This document shows positions 39,129-48,341 of a stretch of 64,000 nt of DNA, piece by piece. The stretch is from Agarophyton chilense (taxonomy: Eukaryota > Rhodophyta > Florideophyceae > Gracilariales > Gracilariaceae). The notes under the pieces are model-generated. The model did no database searches. It was not told where the DNA came from and worked only from the letters and a program-made list of their open reading frames with translations. A program made the translations under genes and the position numbers. Numbering within the stretch: position 1 is the stretch's first letter; every line of letters starts with the position of its first letter. The DNA lies in contig JARGXX010000068.1 in assembly GCA_030374765.1 (NCBI GenBank), forward strand, positions 2,480,001-2,544,000, written 5' to 3'.

Positions 39129-41109
39129 ATGGTGCTGCCGCAGCCTCTGTTGCCGTTGCTTCTGCTGCTGCTATCGCTGCTGCCGCCGCCCGTGCTGTCG
39201 CGCGAGTCACCGGAGACCCTCCAGCCCGGCTTGCCCCTGCGCATCTCAGTCCCCGGCGACGAACTCTTCACCGTTGACCTCGAATCATACCTCAGAGCCC
39301 CCGCCAACCTTTCTGTTGACTTCGCCTTCGACCCGCCCGTCGTCGAAAAAGGCCACCACTTGCCGCGTCCCATCGCCCTGCTGCACAATACCTCTGCCTC
39401 ACCGTCTTCCGACAATCTCACAGCGCTGCTTCCTCCGTCGTTTTCTCAACTCCCACACAACTCCGACCTTTTCCTCTCCCCCGCCTATATCCGTTCCTAC
39501 AACGCCCGCCTGCTGCACACCGGCTTCGTGTCTACTGTGCGCCACAACAACCAGTCCGTCACTGTGTACAACGTCGCCGCTTTCAACAACCCCTCAACCT
39601 TTCCAGACGCCTACCTCACCCTCACTTGGCTGCAGGAGCAGCCCGCCTGCGCCGGTTACTTTGACAGCGCCCAGCCGGCCAGCCGGCCCAGCCCATGCAA
39701 TTCGCGCGGCACGTGCGATCAATCATCGCACTGCGCCTGCCAGTTGTCGTTTACCGCCCCGCTTTGCACCGAGTCCTTGAGTGTCTTTTCGAAGGGCGCA
39801 AGCAACACCCCCTACAATGAGAGCGATTTTGAAGTGAAGCCGTCTTTTCTGCACGACCGTTATGTCGCTGTTGTTCAACCGTTGCGCACCGTCTATGTTG
39901 CGTTTAACTACTCGCAACTCTCTATCAACCAAAGCTACACCTATTACTTCTTGGTGCACATCTTGAAGGGGGCTGCCCTTCCCCACATCAACGATTCATT
40001 GCAATGCGAGCTAGCTTCCTCTCCCCAGGACAACAGCAACACCATGCCCGTGTGGCAATCTGATTCTCACGCGTTCAAACAGCTTGATGCCGCGCCTGGT
40101 GGTCCTTTTTTCGAGGCCAATATCTCATTTAAACCAAGCGGATCCCGCTACATCGTTGCTCTTTTCGCGAATGCCACACATGCTTCTACCACTGCATCGT
40201 CGGATGACTACGCTGCCTTTGCCATTTCCGCTCCGCGTCGTATTCATCATCCGATTGCAAAGCCGTCGCCCATTTCTACGCAAAGGTTTCTGCCAGAGGC
40301 TATGCTGCCTGTTTGCTTATCGCTCATTTTCGTTGCTGCGCTTGCGGTTTTGTTGGTGTTCTGGCTTGACCGACGCTCTGGGCGACGCAAGATGGTCGAT
40401 CGATTGTCGGAAGCTGAGCTGCTTAGAATGTACCCTGCGTATCTGGCGGACGATGACGAGGGCGAATGCCCAATTTGCCTGGGTGACATGCAGCGTGGAG
40501 ATACACTGCGAGCTCTTCGTTGCGAGCATCACTTTCATGCTCAATGTCTGGATGTAGGTTATATTTACGCGCCACTCCGCTCGTGTTTTTATGTTAACGG
40601 ATTTGATTTGCTAACGAGCTCAATTTGTTTGTTTTTTTGCTCCTACTCTACAGCCGTGGGTGTGTGGCACCAGAGCCACGTGCCCAACATGTCGGGCAAG
40701 TGTACGCGTGGAACATCTTTCGGACAACCGTCACGAGTCGGTTTGCTCGCGCCCTCGCTCTTGTTGGTCGCTTGTATTTTGTTTGTCGCGTGATGGAGAA
40801 GCAGGGGATGGGCCGGATGGAGCGCAATCTGATCTGCAAGACGAACAGCAGCGGTCGCTGGAGCCGCAGCGTGAGCAAATACACACCGGTGGCAGAATTG
40901 TGTTTCCGGACCGGGTCAACTGGCCGCTTCCGGTGAGAACGGCGTCTAGCACGCCTCGCACTCGATCGACGGCTCACACGTCTGAGGCAGGTAGCGAAAG
41001 CACCTCTATGCACACTGCACTGGACTTGTCGTTTAGCAGTCGCTCGCATCAACAGCGAGAACAAGCAGAACAGCGACTTTCCAGCGTTCTGGATGACCCA
41101 GCGCCATGA
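39129..41109 (+). CDS. Membrane RING-H2 E3 ubiquitin ligase with EGF-like ectodomain, two exons
   Basis: ATG 39129. Exon 1 is 39129-40553 and exon 2 is 40654-41109, joined across a 100-bp phase-0 GT-AG intron (626 residues). A strong signal peptide (PLLPLLLLLLSLLPPPVLS) is followed by an ectodomain with several N-glycosylation sites. An EGF-like set CNSRGTC ... CACQLSFTAPLC lies near residue 195. A membrane helix lies at ~389-414. The cytosolic RING-H2 is CPIC ... CEHHFHAQC on exon 1 and W..C...CPTC on exon 2. It resembles PA-TM-RING-type ligases in layout, but the ectodomain is not a PA domain I can recognise. It should ubiquitinate membrane or endosomal cargo (inference). The C-terminus is Ser/Gln-rich. 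Confidence 0.9.
40554..40653 (+). other. 100-bp intron inside the RING-H2 domain
   Basis: GTAGGTTATATT ... CTCTACAG. It lies after CLD and before PW of the RING, in phase 0. Unspliced reading continues but loses the last zinc-binding cysteine pair. Confidence 0.9.
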
Positions 41110-42180
41110 GGCGAGGCCACAAGCCGATGGGGTCGGGGTAGGAGGGGGGCTGTGAAGTGCCAGTTGGTGTTTTGTTATCTTTATTGTACAGCATGTTGCG
41201 GTGAGAGCAGCTGTGTGGTTTTGTTTGTGTTTTCCGCGCCGATGTGAGCTTGCGTGGATTGTCGCCACGTAAGTCAGATCTGGACACAAGTCAGCCTGTC
41301 CGTGTCCGTGTAGCCCGGCGGCCGCTGCTGGCAGCCACACAAGGTTGCACGGTACTAATTGCGATGGGCGGGACCTGGGGCAAACTGATTAAGAAGTGCG
41401 GGAGGATCAAGCACGCGACTGTACTTGGATTGGCACGTCGCTCAGAAGGCTGGAGATTGGCGTGAGGTGCAGCACGCTCACAATGTGCAATCATACCGCA
41501 TAGACCAAGCATCGTGGATGCTGGTCGCGCCACGTATTGAAAATTACAAAGGCTTTCACTGTGAGCCATGACGTCATACGATTTGCTTTCTGATGGATAT
41601 TTGCTCTCAACGAGATTCCTCTGCTTTTAGGATGTTGCTCGAGCGCCGTGGAGCCTTTGTCGTCATCCATCGCGCGCTTCCTTGTACTGTATGCAATGCG
41701 GCTGGTTGCCTTCAATTGTTTCGTGACAAACCTCACGCTCTCTACAGATAAGTTATCAACAATCCCACACACGTCACACGCACATGAATCCCATCTCGGT
41801 CCCGAGCATCATATATATTCTCTCTAGAAGATAGGAACAACGTTAGATACGGTCATTTCGCGATTACGAAGGGTACTTCAATAGGGAACACCGCTTATGG
41901 TTTCTGCGAGAAGGGGGCGTTATGCGAAGTCGGTATTATGGCTTGCCTCGTCCCGTAGCGGCCAGCATAATAGTGTCGAGATGTGTACCGCTCCAAATGC
42001 ACGCGGCGTGACATGCTCAAGCGTATCCAAAATTTTCGTCGCTACCTCGCACCCGTTGGACTTTGACGTCCCACTTCTTGCCGATATCTGCGAGACTGGG
42101 AGCAAGCTGTCGTGAGTTTTCAGATGCTTCCGTCGCATTTTCTCGTACCACTGTGTGTGACACATGAACCCAACCTTTTG
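41110..42180. other. Intergenic region between RING-H2 gene and NUDIX gene
   Basis: 1.07 kb between convergent genes. Small frames at 41244-41465, 41897-42115 and 41772-41491 show no motif. No repeat or RNA gene recognised. Confidence 0.5.
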
Positions 42181-42924
42181 TTACCGAGGCGACAGCCCCA
42201 GTCTGAGCCCGACTGCAAGTGTGGAAACAGCGTGCATCACTATCACACCTTCCGTCTTCACCATGTGGTCCAACGCCTCTTCGAGCCTTTCCAGAGGTGC
42301 ACTCACAACTTCAATGTTCTCACTTCCATCAAGTGCCTGTCCGTCAGTGGCTCCCTCAATATCTACTTCAATCAGCGCCACATTCTCCGCACTCAGCCCC
42401 GGTGACAGAGCGGCGCCCGAATGCACACGACAAACACGGCCTCGAAACCCAGTTTCCTCTCTCAACTCCCGCAATGCCGCCTGTTCAACTGTTTCTCCTT
42501 TATCCACCAGCCCAGCGGGTAGTTCCACGCAAACAGCATTCAGCGGCGGTCGAAACTGCTTCACCAACAACACCCGAGGAACCCCGTCCGCCAAGCACAG
42601 TCGCGCCAGCACCACAACAGCGTCGACGCCAACCCCCGTGCGCGTCGTGCGATTTGCCACATCCCAACGCCGTGGAAATCTATTCGCCTCGTCATGCTCA
42701 AATCGATAGCACAATGTCTCAAGCTTGAGCCATCTTGTACGTGCAAGAGTTTCTCTATGAGTCAAATCTATGGTGCCCCGAACGCATGCGTGCGTCCTGG
42801 CCTCTCGGCGTATCAGAGAAGCGATCGGCGGTTCTGATACGCCCGATATGCTCGACATGCTTTCTGTGAATGCGTTTCGAACGTTAGGGGTTGCTGTCAA
42901 TCGGATCGGTGTGAATAGACGCAT
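42181..42924 (-). CDS. NUDIX hydrolase, ADP-ribose/ADP-sugar pyrophosphatase type
   Basis: First ATG is 42922-42924, 247 residues; the frame is open upstream on a GTG. The Nudix box GLVDKGETVEQAALRELREETGF (~138-160) fits G-x5-E-x7-R-E-U-x-E-E-x-G-U completely. VLLVKQFRPPLNAVCVELPAG before it is typical of NUDT5/ADPRase enzymes, which contact the substrate with a conserved QxR..... region. The enzyme should hydrolyse ADP-ribose or related nucleotide sugars to AMP and a sugar phosphate using Mg2+ (family knowledge). The N-terminal ~50 residues are basic and Ser/Thr-rich and could be an organelle transit peptide; that is uncertain. Confidence 0.92.
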   Translation of the reverse strand: MRLFTPIRLTATPNVRNAFTESMSSISGVSEPPIASLIRREARTHACVRGTIDLTHRETLARTRWLKLETLCYRFEHDEANRFPRRWDVANRTTRTGVGVDAVVVLARLCLADGVPRVLLVKQFRPPLNAVCVELPAGLVDKGETVEQAALRELREETGFRGRVCRVHSGAALSPGLSAENVALIEVDIEGATDGQALDGSENIEVVSAPLERLEEALDHMVKTEGVIVMHAVSTLAVGLRLGLSPR

Positions 42925-43048
42925 CACTAACGTTATGAATGCAAACCTCAAAACCTTTTTTTGAGGGTGATTGCGACGTTTTCTCGCATGGGACGGCACG
43001 GATCACTCGAGCTTCTGTGTAATGTTCTGTAGACAGCTGGACAACGTA

Positions 43049-44348
43049 AAGTCTGTTTCAAAATCATATCCCTCGCGCAAATTTTCCAAAAATCGACGTT
43101 TTGGCTACAGTAAAACTAACAAAATCAGTGTGAAAAAATTTTCAAGTAAAAAAACTGTTTCAAAATCATAACCTTTATTGCATCCTTTTTATTCTAACGC
43201 GAGTTCAGTAGTTTATTTTTGCTCCTTTAGCCTGTATAACACTTATACAACGCTTTGGCATTGATTCTATAAAAGGATTGATAGCATTACAGTCAATCTT
43301 TTCCCAGCAATCTTTGATACAATTTTTCAGATCAAAAACTGTATCAAATTGCCTTCCTTGCCCATAAACCATTCGGGCCAACATTCCCCAAATGTTTTTG
43401 ATAGGGTTGAGGTCAGGAGAGCGCGCAGGCCATTCCATAACCAACATATTTAGACTATTGAACCACTGTTTCATAAAATTAGACTTATGCACAGGTGCAT
43501 TATCTTGCTGAAAAATGAATTCTTCTCCGTGCATACAGTATGAAAAAGGTAAATGATAGTTTTCTAGAACCTCAGCATACTTCTCAGAGTTCATTGTAGT
43601 TTCAACAAAAGCCATATCAGTTGCTCCTTTAGTGGAGATTCCAGCCCAAACCATTACTGATGCGCCTCCTGAATGCCTACTCACAAATTCCTTCTTTTCT
43701 TTTCGTAGATCATGCCAATAAAATTTATAGCAATCTGGACCATCAAGGTTAAACTTTTTTTCGTCGGAAAAGATAACATTATTCCATTCAGTTTTCCAAT
43801 AAGCCTTTTGAGCACACCATTCAACTCGACTTTTCTTGTGATTATCTTTTAAAAAAAAAGTTTTCCTCATTTTTGTGTACTTGAACAAATTTTGACGGTT
43901 GACTTCACGCCATATTGTAGATCTTGATAGAGGCAAATTTAGGTTTTTGACAATTTTCCCGCAAGATGAAGTGTTGCGACATAGTTCTCGCTTAATTCCG
44001 CGCTTATCGGCCGGGGATAGTGCCGTAGGACGGCCGGTTGAACGCTTTGTTCCGTATGTAGCGGGGTTTTTGATGAAGTTGCTGATTGTTTTTGGGCTGC
44101 GCTTGAGTTTTCGGGCTATATCTGCTGGAATCATACCCTGACCTACTAATTCCATGATTTCCAGCTGTTCAGAGCGTGTCAGAGGTGCGCCACGAGCCAT
44201 AATTGAGCGAATGATTGTATAAAGGATATACTTTTGAAACAGTGTTATTGACTTAGTGGTTTTTATTTGTTGTGAAATGTGCTCTACAGTACGTGAAATG
44301 CCTTTTTGGCGCAGTTTTTGTAAAGGGATATGTTTTTGAAACGCACTG
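43049..44348 (-). mobile_element. Tc1-like DNA transposon with IR/DR ends (1300 bp)
   Basis: Flanked by TA at 43047-43048 and 44349-44350. Each end holds two copies of a GTTTCAAAA..ATATCC motif. On the left these are outer 43053-43073 and inner 43155-43175; on the right they are inner 44221-44242 and outer 44324-44344, inverted. This is the IR/DR arrangement known from Sleeping Beauty-type Tc1 elements. One transposase gene fills the centre. It inserted between the NUDIX gene and a pogo-like element. Confidence 0.9.
43205..44200 (-). CDS. Tc1-like transposase with third catalytic residue changed to Lys
   Basis: ATG 44198-44200 (MARGAPLTRSEQ), 331 residues, uninterrupted; the frame is open further upstream in the terminal repeat. 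The N-terminus has two HTH regions (IPADIARKLKRSPKTI; LSRSTIWREVNRQNLFKY). The catalytic blocks are VIFSDEKKF (Asp146), FQQDNAPVH (Asp233) and SPDLNPIKNIWG. The last block normally reads NPIE and supplies the Glu of DD34E; exactly 34 residues lie between Asp233 and Lys268. GAA to AAA is a single transition. The protein should therefore bind DNA but not cut it, unless the transcript is altered. The ORF is otherwise intact. Confidence 0.93.
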   Translation of the reverse strand: MARGAPLTRSEQLEIMELVGQGMIPADIARKLKRSPKTISNFIKNPATYGTKRSTGRPTALSPADKRGIKRELCRNTSSCGKIVKNLNLPLSRSTIWREVNRQNLFKYTKMRKTFFLKDNHKKSRVEWCAQKAYWKTEWNNVIFSDEKKFNLDGPDCYKFYWHDLRKEKKEFVSRHSGGASVMVWAGISTKGATDMAFVETTMNSEKYAEVLENYHLPFSYCMHGEEFIFQQDNAPVHKSNFMKQWFNSLNMLVMEWPARSPDLNPIKNIWGMLARMVYGQGRQFDTVFDLKNCIKDCWEKIDCNAINPFIESMPKRCISVIQAKGAKINY

Positions 44349-44378
44349 TACAATTTGTATGAAATGCTACTGCAGCTA

Positions 44379-46418
44379 CAGGTGAACACTGCAATTAGTG
44401 TGGGTGCACAAATAGTGTAGAAACCTATTTAGTGTGACCCACACTAATTGGTGTGTGAGCTCCCAGCGTCCTCACAAAAATAGTGAGGGTCTTCATCAGA
44501 TTGCGCGCCAAACCAATGCGTTTGAATTGACCTGTATATAATTCCATACAAAGACCAACCATCAGTGCCTCAGCAGGCTCTCAAGATTGGAAAACTGTCC
44601 CTCTATGCTTCCTCACTTCTGAGCGCTTTTTCTGAAATGGCTGCATCGCCTCCCGCAGCAGCCCAGTCTTCAGCGGAGCAGGCATCTCATCACCCAAATG
44701 ATTCTCCAACACCTATAAAACTCACACAAACAGAGGCTATCTACTAAAACCTTGTCAGCAGAGCCAAGAGATTCTCTCAAATTGTGCAAACAAATATACA
44801 TAGAGCAGTGATTGTCAAGTGAATTATCTAAGACGCCTCGACCAATGGTGTTAAACATTTTTAATCTCGAGCTGTTCGAAAGTTTTCTATGCTTTTCAGA
44901 TGTAGCTACAAAGCAAACCTACAGCTTTCCAGTCGATACCAGAAGAATTAAACAGATTTACTTGTAGGTCGTGACCGAACGCAAAATAACAATCACGTAT
45001 AGTTTGTTCGGATTACTGGAAATCGTGTTAAGCACGCCTACAAAAAAAACATAGAAATGAACTTCTTGTGGCTTTATGGGCTGTTTTTCTACAGAACTAT
45101 TCACTAATATAATTTTACAGAGTGAGACAAGCAGAAGTGAAGTTTCGAAGGTGCGTTCTTCGTCTTTTAGCGCTGCGGTCGGTCGCAAACAGTACAACAG
45201 CCATGGTAAGCTCCACTATGATTCACGTACAGAATAGCTCCTACATATGAGATCGAATTACGGGCAGGTAGTTACAGTCATTAAATGAGAGATACCTAAT
45301 AAAGAGCCATGCTCAGTGCGTTAAACTAACGATATTACCGGCCAAGCAGAAACAAATCGAACGGGAGGTGGCTTGTCATTTAGGTCAACTCGCTCGCGAT
45401 TTTCGTTTCAACGCCTTGATGGCAGAAGATGTATTTAACGCAAAGGAAAGGCATTTGTGCATAAACATGGATAAACATGAGACATGGGCGTTAGTCGGAG
45501 ACAGTCACGTTCGCTACGTAGATGTTGTGACAGGAGATGAAGGGATGACCCTGATGGTATTTATGTCAAGAGGGCCGAATGCTTGTCTAGAAACACCCAT
45601 GTTAATCTTCAAGAATGCTGACAAACATTACCCCATTCGGAGTCTTTCAAATGATGTTCCTGGAGTCTTTAACCGTACCAAGCCAACAATGTAGATGTAG
45701 CAGAGCTTTTTGGAATGGTTGTTGGAGCGTAGAGTGTTTAGACCACTGCCGAATGATAGAAAACGTGTGGTATATGTCAATACTTTTAACACTCATGACG
45801 TCACTGTAGATGTCAAAGCGGCCCTGCAGAAAACCAATACGGAGCTGCGTTTATTATTCTGTAACAAGACACGTCTAGTGCAACATGCTGATAGTTTTGT
45901 TATTCAGAAGTTGAAGACTTATTGGAGGAATTAGTGGGATGATATCAAGATGACAATTTTCGATATTGGATTGTGGGTAGATGGGCAAAGAGCGTCGGGA
46001 AAGTTATCCTATCCAGAAAACCGTCACTTTTTGAAAATTGCAGCTGGATCTGTTCGCGCAGTTACTTAAGAGAGACGTGGATGGTGTTTCATATGTTAAG
46101 AATGCAATTATTAGGTGTGGCATGGGCTTGAACTTGAACGGGCGTTGTAAGGAAAGCCAGCTCTTCCCGGAGTTGCAAGCAAATATCTCGAAGTATTGGG
46201 AAACTTTGAAGGAGCAGAGGTAGGACTCATTTCTTCGAGCTCGGCTGTAGAGAACACATTATAACTGTGACTACATACTAGTGTGCTCAACACTAGCGAA
46301 GATTGTCGTGGACTATTGTGGATACAGATTTAGTGTGGTTCACGCTAATTCATGTGAGGTCATCGAGATTTAGAGCTTTTTAATTAGTGTGGCCCACACT
46401 AATTGCAGTGTTCACATG
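44379..46418 (+). mobile_element. pogo-like DNA transposon with long TIRs (2040 bp)
   Basis: TA at 44377-44378 and 46419-46420. Inverted ends start CAGGTGAACACTGC (left) and CATGTGAACACTGC (right, complement) and continue AATTAGTGTGGG. Additional palindromic ATTAGTGTGG..CCACACTAAT copies lie inside both ends (44431-44455, 46332-46355, 46382-46405). It holds a decayed DDE transposase. It is separated from the Tc1 element by only 28 bp plus the two TA sites. Confidence 0.85.
45340..46222 (+). pseudogene. Decayed pogo-like DDE transposase
   Basis: Pieces in order are EVACHLGQLARDF, HLCINMDKHETWALVGD, VDVVTGDEGMTLMVF, LIFKNADKHYPIRSL (45368-45694), then VVYVNTFNTHDVTVDV and HADSFVIQKLKTYWRN (45710-45934). 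The last piece is SGKLSYPENRHFLKIAAGSV and KNAIIRCGMGLNLNGRCKESQLFP, up to 46222. The architecture matches a pogo-like family I associate with oomycete genomes. The expected NMDE and VDN catalytic acids are replaced (NAKE; VNTF), and frameshifts and stops occur near 45693, 45934 and 46066. It is clearly inactive. Confidence 0.8.
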
Positions 46419-46420
46419 TA

Positions 46421-47001
46421 CCGTGGTAGCAATCCCTGCACCCTTTGTACCTTGTTGACCGTTCTTCGGAAGTGCCAGACCGCTCACACGCAGCACACGT
46501 CGAGTCGAGATCTAAATAATAGCAGGAGGTCTTCACCTCCGCCGGATGTAAAGTGAGAGACACCTTCCTCGTCACAGGTTATGGGACCCACAATACGCTA
46601 ACCATACACAGCCCCCTGTATCGCCTCACTCTCCTCTACCATCCTTCTCTCGTTATCCTCCTTCTCCATCTCCTTCCCCTCTACCACCAATTACAACTCC
46701 CCCTGAACCTTTATAACATCGATCTCGATTACATAGTTTTCCAAAACTGCCAGCCCAGTGCCTCGCTCCGAACGCTTTAGGCTTAGACAGAATACACTCG
46801 ACTATATATACATCAAACCCAAATTTTGGTACAATGTCTGCCTTAGTGCTCTCTACATTACTCTTTCGCAAGATACTATATAACAAAAAACTTCTATAAC
46901 GGAAAAAAATATAATGTCTCAGACTTGGATCGCAACAACCCGTCCTTCTGGAAAATGTCGATTGAATCTAACGCAACAACTCTTGATGCACTAGACGATG
47001 C
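46421..47001 (+). mobile_element. Left fragment of a copia-like element (probable leader and gag start)
   Basis: Non-coding leader with pyrimidine-rich CTCCTTCTCCATCTCC (~46655), then an open frame near 46914-47001 (SDLDRNNPSFWKMSIESNAT). The latter resembles a copia gag entry with an invariant Trp. The frame is cut at 47002 by an LTR. It probably belongs with the copia-like coding at 59203-61936, but continuity is inferred. LTR limits were not found. Confidence 0.4.
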
Positions 47002-47346
47002 TGTAACGCAATTAATGGTAGGTCAGCGTAGTACGCTAACTTAGCAGTCATCGTGTTCCGGTAGTACTGGTATCAACCGGTGGTAGCGTGGTAGACCGGG
47101 TCCTAAGGTTCGAATCCTTGACGGCGGCACTCTCAGAGTACTTTATGCAATGAGCTGGCGTTTACTGCGTAGTCCTACAATTCAAAGCTACGGAAACGAT
47201 GGCTTGAAGACCAAAGAGTGGAACTAATATACCAAAGAAGGTAATTTAGTATCTTTACGGTGCCTACTTTACTCTAAGGAAGAAGCGTCACTCGAGCCAA
47301 GTAAACGGCAATGGCGAGGCGCTGGGATCTTCCAGGCACTGTAATG
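47002..47346 (+). repeat. 447-bp-class LTR, copy 2, first part (tRNA-like segment)
   Basis: Starts TGTAACGCAATT. It carries a tRNA-like stretch at about 47076-47131: TGGTAGCGTGGTAGA (A-box-like) and a perfect B box GGTTCGAATCC at 47107-47117, followed by ACGGCGGCAC. It is cut at 47346 by element C and continues at 59066-59202. Confidence 0.85.
47342..47346. repeat. Left target-site duplication of element C (TAATG)
   Basis: TAATG is repeated exactly at 59061-59065. Confidence 0.95.
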
Positions 47347-48260
47347 TGTGGAGCAAAACCCGGCGACGGGAATTGCTCTCGAGGTGTTCGAAGCCTTGCT
47401 CCCTGGGGGAGGCAGACTCAGAGACAGAGCCCTCCGTTCCACCCGTAGTGTGGGGTGTAACTCCCACGGGGGATTCCGGCAGTACCGACGGAGGTGAGGG
47501 GTAGAAACCGTTGGATCGGGAATGGGTATGGGTATCCCAAAGAATGGGGAACACCCGGCGAAGAGGAAAAACGGGGCGAGGGTCGGGCACTAACAGGTAC
47601 CGGACCCGAGAACCAGAAAAGGGGCGAAACAACAAAAGAAACCCAATACAGGGGCGAAAACCTGTCCTCGAAAGGAAACACAAAAAGCACGCAACAAGTA
47701 AGCAGAACCCCCACGGGGTATCGTGCACGCAGGTCGTCTGAGCCGTCCCAAGGGGGTGGTTGCACGGAACCCAAACGTGGGCACTCTCCAAGTGGAGTCG
47801 TGTCCCTACGCAGGCGTTTCTAACCAGAGCCCGTTCCGGGTTGTAAGGCCAAAACGATGGCGACGAAGAACCTCTAAAGGTATCGAAGACCAACCTTGGT
47901 TACCATTTACTTTGAGCTTCGGACTGTCAGATCTCGTCTCCCTAAGTAGGGCCCACTAACTAAACTCTACAGTAGTGCACACCTGCTCAAAGCCATACAC
48001 GTGGAGATCCAACTGTCAGGGCCCAAAAGTCCAACGTTCTAACAAATAATCGAAAATCGGTGCCAAAATTAAGCCACGTGTATCACGGGGCCAATCCAAC
48101 CATGGGCCATCCGAATCTTCTCTTATAGGCGAATTCTAACCAGAAAACAGTGCCACCTCAGCACACCTTAGAGGGGATCATAGTCATAACCCTCGGAGGG
48201 TTCAATCCTCATTCTATGAGTTGCATATTCAATTATCCCCTAACTGGGCGTTGCTCTACA
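47347..48260 (-). repeat. 3' LTR of element C (914 bp)
   Basis: In sense (minus) it reads TGTAGAGCAACGCCC ... GCTCCACA. CACGTG at 47998-48003 and 48075-48080. It matches 58146-59060 except about 16 changes. Confidence 0.95.
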
Positions 48261-48276
48261 TCTCCCCCTCCTTAAG
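48261..48276 (-). other. Polypurine tract of element C
   Basis: On the minus strand AAGGAGGGGGAGA directly precedes the 3' LTR start TGTAGAGC. Confidence 0.85.
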
Positions 48277-48341
48277 ACGAGGAAGAACATTCCGAGCCGC
48301 GGGTGTCTAGCTCTCCGGTCACTATACATACTTCTCTCCCA

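Noticed and set aside
38983..39780. 265-residue plus-strand ORF overlapping the RING-H2 gene
   Set aside because: Low-complexity Ser/Pro/Cys shadow in a different frame of the RING-H2 gene.
47076..47131. Genuine tRNA gene
   Set aside because: A and B boxes and a T-arm are present, but the anticodon arm is missing, the 5' acceptor strand does not pair with the 3' side, and the same sequence occurs in three LTR copies.
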